Positions 1-8,508 of a stretch of DNA of 32,492 nt are shown here, one piece after another (within the stretch, counting starts at the first letter, position 1; each line of letters starts with the position of its first letter). The position numbers and the translations under genes are program-made. The notes under the pieces were generated by a model. That model worked only from the letters and a program-made list of their open reading frames with translations. It ran no database searches and had not been told where the DNA came from. Source of the DNA: an uncultured Porphyromonadaceae bacterium (GTDB lineage Bacteria > Bacteroidota > Bacteroidia > Bacteroidales > Muribaculaceae). The stretch spans positions 1 through 32,492 of the forward strand of contig CAMWXO010000003.1 in the NCBI GenBank assembly GCA_947178245.1. The letters are read 5' to 3'.

Positions 1-201
1 TATTTAACATTTATATATCCAAACCATGAATGCAATCATTTAGATGAAAAGAAATCCATTGTTATTTCTTCTAATACAAATGTTAATGCTGCACTCCATT
101 TAGGACTCATTAGTGGAGTTTTGAGATGTCTTTATACTTGTTTTCGCTCATTAGATAATAAGAAGTGTGACTTTTCAATTGATATTAATCAAAATGAATA
201 A
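1..201 (+). CDS. C-terminal fragment of an unidentified protein, truncated by the window edge
   Basis: Frame 1 is open from base 1 to TAA at 199-201 (...HLGLISGVLRCLYTCFRSLDNKKCDFSIDINQNE*). It overlaps the ATG at 194 of the next gene by 8 nt. Absent from the ORF track because it has no start in the window. Confidence 0.55.
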   Translation, partial: YLTFIYPNHECNHLDEKKSIVISSNTNVNAALHLGLISGVLRCLYTCFRSLDNKKCDFSIDINQNE

Positions 202-1645
202 GTATATTTTTTTACAATTAATTTTGATTGTTCTTCCCTCTCTTATGATTGCTCAGACCCCACAAGAAAAGTATGAGGAATTCCGAAGGGCAAAGATTAA
301 AGAATACTCCTCTTTCAGAGACGAATGTAATCAAAAGTATATTGGATTTCTTAAATACGCGTGGGGTATATATGAAGGTAAAACTCCAATGGATAGGCCA
401 ATTGAACCTAATCCTATTCCTCCGTTGCCTTTTGACGAGGAACAGATTCCAATCAACGCTTCTATAAATCCCATAGAGATTATTCCTATCAAGGATTCTC
501 CTCAACCTAAGCCCATTGAGCCGATAAAAGAGAACCAAGAGTCAAAAGGAGATTATTTCCCAGTGAGATTCTTTGATAATATGTGCAATGTGAGGCTGCC
601 TGAAATTGCCAAATTGATATTACAAGACTGTTCTCCTCATTCAATCTCAGATGGATGGGAAAGATTGTGTTCAGAAGATATGGACAACGCTATTCGTGAT
701 TGTTTAGAAACACGAATACGATATGGATTGTGCGACTGGGCTTATCTAATCTTTTTAGATGATCTAAGTCGTCAATATTGTAAGGATTCAAATGGGGCGA
801 CATTACTTATGGCATTCTTATATTGTCAATCTGGTTATCAGATGAGATTGGCCGTCGATGGAAATAAATTGTTTATGCTTTTCGGCAGTAAGCATCAGAT
901 ATACGACAAAGGATATTTCGATATGGATGGGGCATATTTCTATCCGTATGGTGAACCTTCAAATTCAATAAGCATTTGCGGGGCAGCTTTTGAGGGGGAG
1001 AGACCCCTGTCTCTTCTCATATCATCAGAGCAATTGTTAGGTGGATTGATGTCGGATTTAAGGATGCTACAATCAACACGGTATATTGACACCAAAGTTC
1101 AATCTCATGTTCCGGAGAATCTGATCAATTTTTATAATCAATACCCCTCCTCTATCATAGATGGTAACATGATGACAAGATGGGCGATGTATGCAAATAC
1201 TCCGTTAGCTCAGGTTACAAAAGAAGCAATATATCCTTCTCTTAAAAAGTCAATCGAGGGATTGTCTGCTGAATTAGCGGCTAATAAATTGCTGAATTGG
1301 GTTCAGACAGGTTTCGTTTACGAATATGATGATAAGGTGTGGGGGCATGACAGGGCTTTTTTCGCAGAGGAGACCCTATACTATCCTTATTGCGATTGTG
1401 AAGACCGTTCTATCCTATTCTCTCGGCTTGTACGCGATTTACTTGGTCTTGATGTTGCCTTAATATATTACCCGGGTCATCTTGCAACAGCAGTATGCTT
1501 TGAACAGGAAGTGCAGGGGGATGCAATGATAATAGGAGGTCGCAAATTTATAGTTTGCGACCCAACATACATAGGAGCTCCGGTCGGAGCACAGATGCCC
1601 GACCTCGAATATGATAAAGCGCAAGCTATAATACTTAATAAATGA
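194..1645 (+). CDS. Secreted transglutaminase-like domain protein of unknown function
   Basis: The ATG at 194 (MNKYIFLQLILIVLPSLMIAQ) gives a signal peptide. The C-terminal region shows an ordered Cys (CDCEDRS), His (YPGHLATAV), Asp (CDPTYIGAPVG) pattern typical of transglutaminase-like/papain-like folds. Confidence 0.7.
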   Translation: MNKYIFLQLILIVLPSLMIAQTPQEKYEEFRRAKIKEYSSFRDECNQKYIGFLKYAWGIYEGKTPMDRPIEPNPIPPLPFDEEQIPINASINPIEIIPIKDSPQPKPIEPIKENQESKGDYFPVRFFDNMCNVRLPEIAKLILQDCSPHSISDGWERLCSEDMDNAIRDCLETRIRYGLCDWAYLIFLDDLSRQYCKDSNGATLLMAFLYCQSGYQMRLAVDGNKLFMLFGSKHQIYDKGYFDMDGAYFYPYGEPSNSISICGAAFEGERPLSLLISSEQLLGGLMSDLRMLQSTRYIDTKVQSHVPENLINFYNQYPSSIIDGNMMTRWAMYANTPLAQVTKEAIYPSLKKSIEGLSAELAANKLLNWVQTGFVYEYDDKVWGHDRAFFAEETLYYPYCDCEDRSILFSRLVRDLLGLDVALIYYPGHLATAVCFEQEVQGDAMIIGGRKFIVCDPTYIGAPVGAQMPDLEYDKAQAIILNK

Positions 1646-1654
1646 TTCCAGAAG

Positions 1655-1672
1655 GGCTGATAGCGCTCAGCC
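1655..1672. terminator. Hairpin between convergent genes; possible bidirectional terminator without a clear U-tract
   Basis: GGCTGA-TAGCGC-TCAGCC, a 6-bp stem located between the + stop at 1645 and the - stop at 1704. Confidence 0.3.
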
Positions 1673-1703
1673 GCCCTATAGCGATCTTGAAAAACATCGG
1701 GAA

Positions 1704-1919
1704 TTATTTATTTTCTTGATAATATTCGAATAGGGCCACCGGACCAAGATGCCAAAGTTTTGTCTCTTCTTTAGAAAGCTCTTTATAAGTATTTGATCTG
1801 TAGATGGCACGAATTGCGTCAAGGATAGGCATACCAAACTTCTTTGCCATCAGCATTGAAAGTTGGCTTACTTTATATGGTAATATCAGATATAACTGTT
1901 CCGGAGTAATGGCATTCAT
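1704..1919 (-). CDS. Small DUF3791-like/unknown protein linked to the DUF3990 gene
   Basis: 71-aa ORF (MNAITPEQLYLILPYKVSQLSMLMAKKFG...) overlapping the upstream DUF3990 gene by 4 nt. Confidence 0.65.
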   Translation of the reverse strand: MNAITPEQLYLILPYKVSQLSMLMAKKFGMPILDAIRAIYRSNTYKELSKEETKLWHLGPVALFEYYQENK

Positions 1920-2407
1920 TTAGTTAAAGGATAATTTGAGATATATTTCAGATGAGGAATTGCTTTCTCTGTATGAAAAAGATATTGATCTACTAATCGG
2001 TAGGCCTTAAGTTCTTGAATCAAGGTTTCTTTACTGATAATTCCACCCTCAAAGAGAGAGAACTGGGTATAGACCTTATCATCCGCTACGGGGCCGATGA
2101 CGATATCATAATCATGAACGTATCCTTCAATCATACGATTAGCCAGTACAAAATCAACCCATTCGGCATTGGCATTCTCAAATATCTTTATATTCAAATG
2201 AGAGGCTGCTTTTTTGATGTCGAAAGAATAGGAATTCACATATCCGACATCATGAGAATTTCTAAGGCGGTTCTTGACCCATCTTTCAGCTTGTAATTTC
2301 GATGTAGTTAGGTAGAACCCTTTACCGAAATCAAGAGTTCGTTCAGGTTCTCGAATTTCAGGACTACGGATGATATCCGAACCTCCATGGTATAAGATCT
2401 GATTCAT
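1916..2407 (-). CDS. DUF3990-family protein (ADP-ribosyltransferase-like, putative toxin)
   Basis: LYHGGSDIIRSPEIREPERTLDFGKGFYLTTSKLQAERW and DQYLFHTEKAIPHL match the DUF3990 pattern as I recall it. Flanked by two small coupled ORFs. Confidence 0.75.
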   Translation of the reverse strand: MNQILYHGGSDIIRSPEIREPERTLDFGKGFYLTTSKLQAERWVKNRLRNSHDVGYVNSYSFDIKKAASHLNIKIFENANAEWVDFVLANRMIEGYVHDYDIVIGPVADDKVYTQFSLFEGGIISKETLIQELKAYRLVDQYLFHTEKAIPHLKYISNYPLTK

Positions 2408-2658
2408 TTCTTACATTTGTTGTGTTCAATCATTTCATCCAATTCTTCCATAAGCCATTTGGCTCCATGCTGATGCATGATATCATAGAACTCAGCAAGA
2501 TGCTCAAGGGCTCCGGCATCCGACAGAATCTCCATTGCCTTCTCACCCGATATACTCTTATAGTGCTTATATTGCTCGATTGCAAATGCGATGAATACCG
2601 GAATAGAGTCATCACCGGTATAATCAGAGACATATATATGAGATTCTTGCTTTTCCAT
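2404..2658 (-). CDS. DUF3791-family small protein (putative antitoxin/partner)
   Basis: FIAFAIEQYKHYKSISGEKAMEILSDAGALEHLAEFYDIMHQHGAKWLMEELDEMI resembles DUF3791. The ORF extends to 2679, but a -7 promoter box at 2677-2684 favours the internal ATG at 2658 (MEKQESHIYV). 4-nt overlap with the DUF3990 gene. Confidence 0.7.
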   Translation of the reverse strand: MEKQESHIYVSDYTGDDSIPVFIAFAIEQYKHYKSISGEKAMEILSDAGALEHLAEFYDIMHQHGAKWLMEELDEMIEHNKCKK

Positions 2659-2676
2659 ATTTATTTCTTTGGGATG

Positions 2677-2684
2677 CAAATTTA
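2677..2684 (-). promoter_or_regulatory. Bacteroides-type -7 box (TAAATTTG on the minus strand) for the DUF3791/3990 module
   Basis: Plus strand CAAATTTA is the complement of TAnnTTTG. A CAAG near-match to the -33 element (CAAA) lies at 2705-2708 with 20-nt spacing. Confidence 0.5.
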
Positions 2685-2776
2685 ATCATTTATCTTCGGA
2701 AAATCAAGAATGTAAATAAGATTCTCTGAGTGTGTTGCTCCAATACGATTAAAGATTATCTTTATCAATAAGATTC

Positions 2777-3082
2777 TCAACTTCCATAGATAAGATATTT
2801 TGTTTCTTCTAATTCCTCTTTAAAATATGGATTTTTGACCGACATTTCATCTACAAGATCTACATCTCTGCCAAATAGATTTTTCAAGGCATAGTAGAAG
2901 TCGAAATAATTATCGGCGTAGTTGTCATGGTCTATTTCTGAATTGAAATCCACAAGTATGTCGACATCGCTCTGATCATTAAACCTTGGCGTGAGAATCG
3001 ATCCGAAAGCATACAGTTTCCGGACATTATATTTCTTGCAAAGGCTGAATAATCTATGTAGATTATCTGTGATAAGATACAT
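2777..3082 (-). CDS. MNT-type nucleotidyltransferase domain protein (no adjacent HEPN partner)
   Basis: LYAFGSILTPRFNDQSDVDILVDF: GS...DxD nucleotidyltransferase signature; 101 aa. Confidence 0.8.
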   Translation of the reverse strand: MYLITDNLHRLFSLCKKYNVRKLYAFGSILTPRFNDQSDVDILVDFNSEIDHDNYADNYFDFYYALKNLFGRDVDLVDEMSVKNPYFKEELEETKYLIYGS

Positions 3083-3304
3083 GTGACGAGTCTAATTATA
3101 GAGTTCCTTACAAGGATAACAATGATATCGTTAGATATGTTTTTAGATGGAGAGGGTAACGGACAAACGATAAGATTAACTCTAAAAAATAATGCATAAA
3201 TACTTCTTTATGCTCAATAGGAGTCAGGTCTGTCTCAATCTGAATTTCTCTCTCCTATTCATTAAGCCAATGATTATTTTTCGGAATAGTCTCTAAGAAA
3301 AACA

Positions 3305-3703
3305 TTATTTGTCTGTTTTGATATCACTTATCGCTTTTGCAATAGTCTGTTCCAATATTGGAATTTCTTTCTTGACAGCCTCAAATATCAAATCAGCATC
3401 CAGTTCAAAATATCCGTGTGCGATATGATTTCTCATTCCGACAATGGCCCGCCATGGGATATCGGGAAAAGAGGTCGAAAGGTATTCCGGAAGAATTCTG
3501 TCAATCCTATTGATACCCTCACCAATTGCTGTGATAAGTGTACAGTTGGCGGCAAGCAGTTGTATGCCTGTCTGGGTAGAATAGTAATCTTCTACCGAGT
3601 GGACATTCTCATTCCAGACAATTAGTTCGTCTATGGTCTTAGCTATGGATTGCAGCGTGAGGGCAGCCCTGTCCTTGTCTGTGTCAGAGTATTTGGATAG
3701 CAT
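3305..3703 (-). CDS. HEPN-domain protein, HepT-like toxin (DUF86 family)
   Basis: RNHIAHGY fits the RX4HXY motif near the C-terminus. Downstream of and overlapping a MntA-like gene by 20 nt. Confidence 0.82.
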   Translation of the reverse strand: MLSKYSDTDKDRAALTLQSIAKTIDELIVWNENVHSVEDYYSTQTGIQLLAANCTLITAIGEGINRIDRILPEYLSTSFPDIPWRAIVGMRNHIAHGYFELDADLIFEAVKKEIPILEQTIAKAISDIKTDK

Positions 3704-3977
3704 CGTGAGAAATTTGGTTTAGGAATGTCTGAGACATGTGGGAATGCTTTCGGATGATGTCGACCGATGAATTAAGGATATCTTCCAGAAAAGTCTTAAG
3801 CTCATAAAGCAAGACGAAACGAGGAGGCATATCGACAAGCAGGTCGATGTCACTTCCTTGACGATCATCTCCGCGAGCTACTGATCCGAACAGAGTGATG
3901 GACTTAACCCCATATCTCTTTTCGATGAAGTCTTTGTTTTCGGTGATAATCCTGATGCATTCTTTAGAACTGCACAT
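3684..3977 (-). CDS. MntA-like nucleotidyltransferase antitoxin
   Basis: ITLFGSVARGDDRQGSDIDLLVD: canonical GSxARG...SDxDLLV. The ORF opens at 4016, but the internal ATG at 3977 (MCSSKECIRIITENK) looks more typical. Confidence 0.82.
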   Translation of the reverse strand: MCSSKECIRIITENKDFIEKRYGVKSITLFGSVARGDDRQGSDIDLLVDMPPRFVLLYELKTFLEDILNSSVDIIRKHSHMSQTFLNQISHDAIQIL

Positions 3978-4126
3978 TGAGGTCTTATTTAAATGTCTTA
4001 TTTTGAAGTTTTGCAAAGTTCGGAAAAAACTCCGACATAATCAAGAAAAGTTTGAAATATTACCGTTTTTCTCCCTGCCAACCGATCTTTCTCCCGACTT
4101 CTAAAAAATTATGCGAAGAATAAGCG

Positions 4127-4342
4127 TCAGGGGAAGAGGGTGCGGAGGGAGGCGCGGGCTTCGGGCCAGGTGCGGAGGTGGAGTTCGTAGAGCCGGCGGG
4201 AGACGAGAAACGGGTCGCCCACGCGCCCGCCGTCGGCATCGACGCGCTGCACCCACAGCGAGTCTGCGCCGGGTTGCGCCCCGCTCATCTCGCCGGCCGT
4301 GAGTGGCGACCTGTCCGCTTCATATTCTTCAAGTCTGAACAT
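4127..4342 (-). CDS. Small hypothetical protein (71 aa)
   Basis: Open reading frame at the start of the GC-rich segment. A perfect -7 box (CAAAGATA on plus, 4444-4451) lies upstream on the minus strand. No family recognised. Confidence 0.35.
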   Translation of the reverse strand: MFRLEEYEADRSPLTAGEMSGAQPGADSLWVQRVDADGGRVGDPFLVSRRLYELHLRTWPEARASLRTLFP

Positions 4343-4578
4343 CTCGATATTATTGCAGTGTGATGATGGTTGTGAAACCGCTCCATCTTAGGGCCGGCCA
4401 CCTCAATCTATGCGGCAGACCCATACTTTCGGGATTCATGACGCAAAGATAAACGGGCTCACTGCAAAAATCTTTCAGCGACGTGTTAAATTTGCTTAAC
4501 GTTGCGTCCCTGAAGTGGAAAATCGTGCCCTTTCTTCTGCCGGACAGCTACACGGACAGCGCGGAAAACCACGGCTTA

Positions 4579-4610
4579 TTTGCACATATCCGTTTTTATT
4601 GCTAAATTTG
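4579..4610 (+). promoter_or_regulatory. Consensus Bacteroides promoter upstream of the DUF2723 gene
   Basis: TTTG (4579-4582), 20-nt spacer, TAAATTTG (4603-4610); ATG at 4633. Confidence 0.75.
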
Positions 4611-4632
4611 CAGTCAAATAGATAATCGAAGC

Positions 4633-7600
4633 ATGATTACCAGAAAATACAACCTCATCAACAATATAGGCGGATGGATTGTCTTCGTGATAGCACTCCT
4701 CACCTATTGGCTCACTCTCGAGCCCACCGCTTCCTACTGGGACTGCGGAGAGTTTATCATTCAAGCCAATAAGCTGGAAGTGGGCCACCCGCCGGGCAAC
4801 CCCATCTTCATGCTCGTGGGGCGTTTCTTCGTGAACTTCGCTCCCGATGCCACTTACGTTCCCCTGATGGTGAACGCGATGAGCGGACTTCTGTCGGCTC
4901 TGACCATCCTCCTTCTCTTCTGGACCATCACCCATCTCGTGCGCCGCCTCGTGGTGGCCGATGACCACGAGGGTGAAATCCCCGCCTCCAAACTCGTCAC
5001 CATCATGGGCTCCGCCCTCGTGGGCTCGCTCGCCTACGCCTGGAGCGACACGTTCTGGTTCTCGGCCGTGGAGGGTGAGGTCTACGCCTTCTCATCGTTC
5101 TGCACGGCTCTGGTGTTCTGGCTCATACTGAAATGGGAGAACCGTGCCAGCCAGCCTCATGCCGACCGCTACCTAATCCTGATCGCATACGTGATCGGCG
5201 TCAGCGTGGCAGTGCATCTTCTCAACCTGCTCTGCATCCCGGCCATCGTGCTCGTGTTTGCATATCACAAGTGGAAGACGATGAACGTGAAGACCTCGCT
5301 TCTGGCTCTGGCCATCTCATTCGTCATCATCGCGCTCGTGCTCTACGGGCTTGTGCCGGGCTTCATCAAGGTGGCCCAGCAATATGAGCTCTTCTTCGTC
5401 AACACATGCGGAATGAGCTTCAACACGGGCACAATCATCTATGCCATCACCGTAGTGGCAGTGTTCGTCTGGGCCCTCTTCGCCCTGAAGCAGCAGCGCA
5501 GCGCCAACATGATACGCATCTCTTTCCTGGCGGCCGTGGCCATCTCCGGAATGCTCTGGATAGGCGACTCGGCATGGCTCGGGTGGGTGCTCCTCGCGGT
5601 GCTCGCGGCAGTGCTCTACACTTATTTCGGCAAGTCTGTGCCCGTCAGGGTGCTCAACATCATCGTCTGGAGCATGGCCATGATCTTCGTGGGCTACAGC
5701 AGCTACGCGCTCATCCTGATCCGCTCCACCGCCAACACGCCGATGAACCAGAACGCGCCTGACAACGTCTTCGACCTGGCCACCTACCTCAACCGCGAGC
5801 AATATGGCGAAAACCCGCTTATCTACGGGGAAACGCTCTACTCGCAGGTGCAGAAAGAGCAGATGGGAGTGCGCACCGACACCCTCGGGCACACCGAAGA
5901 CGGATATCCCGTGACGCTCGCCACGCCCATGTATTCCTCACGTATCGATGCCGGCAAACCTCTCTACGTCAAGGGCGTCAAGGGCGCCGTGGCCTCTTCG
6001 GAATACGGCTTCCTCTCAGACAGCGAGATGGCTCAAAACACTCGCCTTGCCGAGCGCGGAAAAGACTACTACGTGAAGAAAGACTACAAGTCGGAGCCGG
6101 TCTATAATCCCGAGCTCAACATGTTCTTCCCCCGCCTCTACAGCCGCCAGCACGAGACTCAGTACAAGCAGTGGGTAAGACTCGACACCACAGGGTCTTC
6201 ACTGGTGCAGATCCACGCCGTGGATCAGGACGGCCACAAGGTGCCCGAGCTCGAGACCAACCGCGAGCCGCAGTATAATGAGGTTACGGGCCGCGTGATG
6301 TATGCTCCGAAGTATGCTTTCAAGCCCTCTTTCGCGCAGAATCTGGCCTATTTCTTCAATTATCAGCTCAACCACATGTATCTGCGATATTTCATGTGGA
6401 ACTTCGCCGGCCGCCAGAACGACATCAACAACCAGAACGGCGAGCTCGATGCCGGCAACTGGATATCGGGCATCCCCTTCATCGACAACGCCCGCCTCGG
6501 CGACCAGAGCCTCCTGCCCTACGATCAGGGCGAGGGCAATCCGGGCCACAACGTCTTCTACATGCTGCCCCTGCTCCTGGGCCTGCTTGGGCTCTGCTGG
6601 CAGTCGTTTGAAGGACGACGCGGCATAGAGCAGTTCTGGGTAGTATTCTTCCTCTTCTTCATGACAGGCATCGCCATCGTGATCTATCTCAATCAGGTGC
6701 CCAACCAGCCCCGCGAGCGCGACTATGCCTTCGCCGGCTCGTTCTATGCCTTCGCCATCTGGATAGGCATGGGCGTGGCTGCCATCTACAATATGCTCCT
6801 GAACATTCCGAAGCTGAAGAAAGATGAACGTCTCCACACGCCCCTGGCATGGGGAGTGGCCGCTGTGACGCTGCTCGTGCCGCTGCAGATGGTGAGCCAG
6901 ACATGGGACGACCACGACCGCTCGGGACGCTACGCAATGCGCGACTATGCGATAAACTATCTCAACAGTCTCGAGCCAAACGCCATCGTCTTCTGCAACG
7001 GCGACAACGACACCTTCCCGCTCTGGTATGTGCAGGAGGTGGAGGGAGTGCGCCCCGACGTGAAGATCATAAACCTCTCCTATCTCAACTCAGACTGGTA
7101 TGCCAACCAGCAGCGCCTGCAGAGCTATGACGCCGCACCGGTGAAATTCACCGCTCAGCCGAGCGATTATGCCTACGGTCATCTCGACGTGACCCTTCCG
7201 GGCCGCAATGCCGGCGCCGCCGACCTGCTCACCTCGCTCAAGGCCCTCTATGCGGGCCAGTATGATGACCGCTACGGCTATCCCGTGCTCAGTTCCTCGA
7301 CGCTCACCATCCCCGTAGACCGCGACGCGGTGCTGAAGCGCGGCCTCGTGGCGCCTGAAGACTCGGCTCTAATCGAAGACCGGATCGTGATTGATCTCTC
7401 ATCTGCAGAATCCGTCAACGCAAAGGGATATGTCGGGCTTGGCGAGATCCTGATGCTCGACATCATCGCCACCAATGCAGCCAATGGATGGGAGCGCCCG
7501 ATCTACTGGGCGTCTACCGTGGGACCATATTACCACCTCGGCCTCACTCCCTACGTGCGAAGCACCGGAATGACCCATCAGCTCACGCCTACAATTCAGG

Positions 7601-8508
7601 CCGATATGGCGCCGCGCACCGACCGCGCCTACAACGTGGTGAAAAACTATCTCTGGGGCGGAGGCGACAAAGCTTCAGACGACAATAAGATTTACTTCGA
7701 CGAGACTGCAAGGCGCATGTTGCTATCCACACGCTCGTCAATGGTAGACGTGGCCAGCCAGTTGCTGGCCGAAGGCGATCAGGTGCGTGCAGAAGGCGAC
7801 TCTTCAGCCAAAGCCATGCAGAAGTATAGGCAGGCGGCCGAGATAGCGGATCTCATGGAGAAGAATCTCGGTGAGAAGGTCTCACCTTTCGACTCCTCCA
7901 CGGCGCTTACGCTCGCACAGATCAACTGCGAGCTTGGCGGAGCCGACGTGCTCAACGATCAAAAACGTCTGGAGAAAGGACGCGCGCAACTGCTGCAGAT
8001 GCTTGAGAAGTATGCGGCAAACGTGGCCTACAACCGCACCATGCGTTTCAACTTCGGCAGCCCCTCGCTGACGTATGAGAATTCCATCATCCCTGTCCAG
8101 TATTACCGCACTCTTGAGCTCTACCGTAAATATGGGGGCGACATGAATAAAGTGAAACCGATACTGAAGAGCCACGGTCTCAATGAAGATGAACTAAAGA
8201 GAGACTATGACGCCTACATGGCCAAGCGGCAGCCGCGTGCTGCCTCTGAAGATGCCATCACTTGGGAGGATTTCGAGGCTGAGATAGCACGCTACTGCGA
8301 GGTAGCCAACGAACTCGCCTCGCTCCCGCCCGATGAGTATGCAAAGCGATCGGAAACGGAACGGGCCATAGACACCGTGACCTACAGCGCGATCGAATAT
8401 TACTTCGAGTGTGGAGGACAAGAGGAGAACCTGCAGAAATACGAACAGTACCGCAAGCTCGACAAGGCGCGCGCCAAGCGCCTGAGCGACATTCAGCAAG
8501 GCCTCTGA
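4633..8508 (+). CDS. DUF2723 / GT117-type multi-TM membrane protein
   Basis: N-terminus GGWIVFVIALLTYWLTLEPTASYWDCGEFI...LEVGHPPGNP is characteristic of DUF2723; 1291 aa with many TM segments. Confidence 0.9.
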   Translation: MITRKYNLINNIGGWIVFVIALLTYWLTLEPTASYWDCGEFIIQANKLEVGHPPGNPIFMLVGRFFVNFAPDATYVPLMVNAMSGLLSALTILLLFWTITHLVRRLVVADDHEGEIPASKLVTIMGSALVGSLAYAWSDTFWFSAVEGEVYAFSSFCTALVFWLILKWENRASQPHADRYLILIAYVIGVSVAVHLLNLLCIPAIVLVFAYHKWKTMNVKTSLLALAISFVIIALVLYGLVPGFIKVAQQYELFFVNTCGMSFNTGTIIYAITVVAVFVWALFALKQQRSANMIRISFLAAVAISGMLWIGDSAWLGWVLLAVLAAVLYTYFGKSVPVRVLNIIVWSMAMIFVGYSSYALILIRSTANTPMNQNAPDNVFDLATYLNREQYGENPLIYGETLYSQVQKEQMGVRTDTLGHTEDGYPVTLATPMYSSRIDAGKPLYVKGVKGAVASSEYGFLSDSEMAQNTRLAERGKDYYVKKDYKSEPVYNPELNMFFPRLYSRQHETQYKQWVRLDTTGSSLVQIHAVDQDGHKVPELETNREPQYNEVTGRVMYAPKYAFKPSFAQNLAYFFNYQLNHMYLRYFMWNFAGRQNDINNQNGELDAGNWISGIPFIDNARLGDQSLLPYDQGEGNPGHNVFYMLPLLLGLLGLCWQSFEGRRGIEQFWVVFFLFFMTGIAIVIYLNQVPNQPRERDYAFAGSFYAFAIWIGMGVAAIYNMLLNIPKLKKDERLHTPLAWGVAAVTLLVPLQMVSQTWDDHDRSGRYAMRDYAINYLNSLEPNAIVFCNGDNDTFPLWYVQEVEGVRPDVKIINLSYLNSDWYANQQRLQSYDAAPVKFTAQPSDYAYGHLDVTLPGRNAGAADLLTSLKALYAGQYDDRYGYPVLSSSTLTIPVDRDAVLKRGLVAPEDSALIEDRIVIDLSSAESVNAKGYVGLGEILMLDIIATNAANGWERPIYWASTVGPYYHLGLTPYVRSTGMTHQLTPTIQADMAPRTDRAYNVVKNYLWGGGDKASDDNKIYFDETARRMLLSTRSSMVDVASQLLAEGDQVRAEGDSSAKAMQKYRQAAEIADLMEKNLGEKVSPFDSSTALTLAQINCELGGADVLNDQKRLEKGRAQLLQMLEKYAANVAYNRTMRFNFGSPSLTYENSIIPVQYYRTLELYRKYGGDMNKVKPILKSHGLNEDELKRDYDAYMAKRQPRAASEDAITWEDFEAEIARYCEVANELASLPPDEYAKRSETERAIDTVTYSAIEYYFECGGQEENLQKYEQYRKLDKARAKRLSDIQQGL

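Noticed and set aside
3216-3259. Inverted repeat AATAGGAG ... CTCCTATT
   Set aside because: Only 8-bp arms separated by 28 nt with no flanking duplication or transposase; could be chance in AT-rich spacer.
6199-6915. 238-aa minus-strand ORF (and others such as 5317..5892, 9141..9662) inside DUF2723/ddh genes
   Set aside because: His/Glu/Val-rich shadow translations of GC-rich genes; sense strand has strong family matches.
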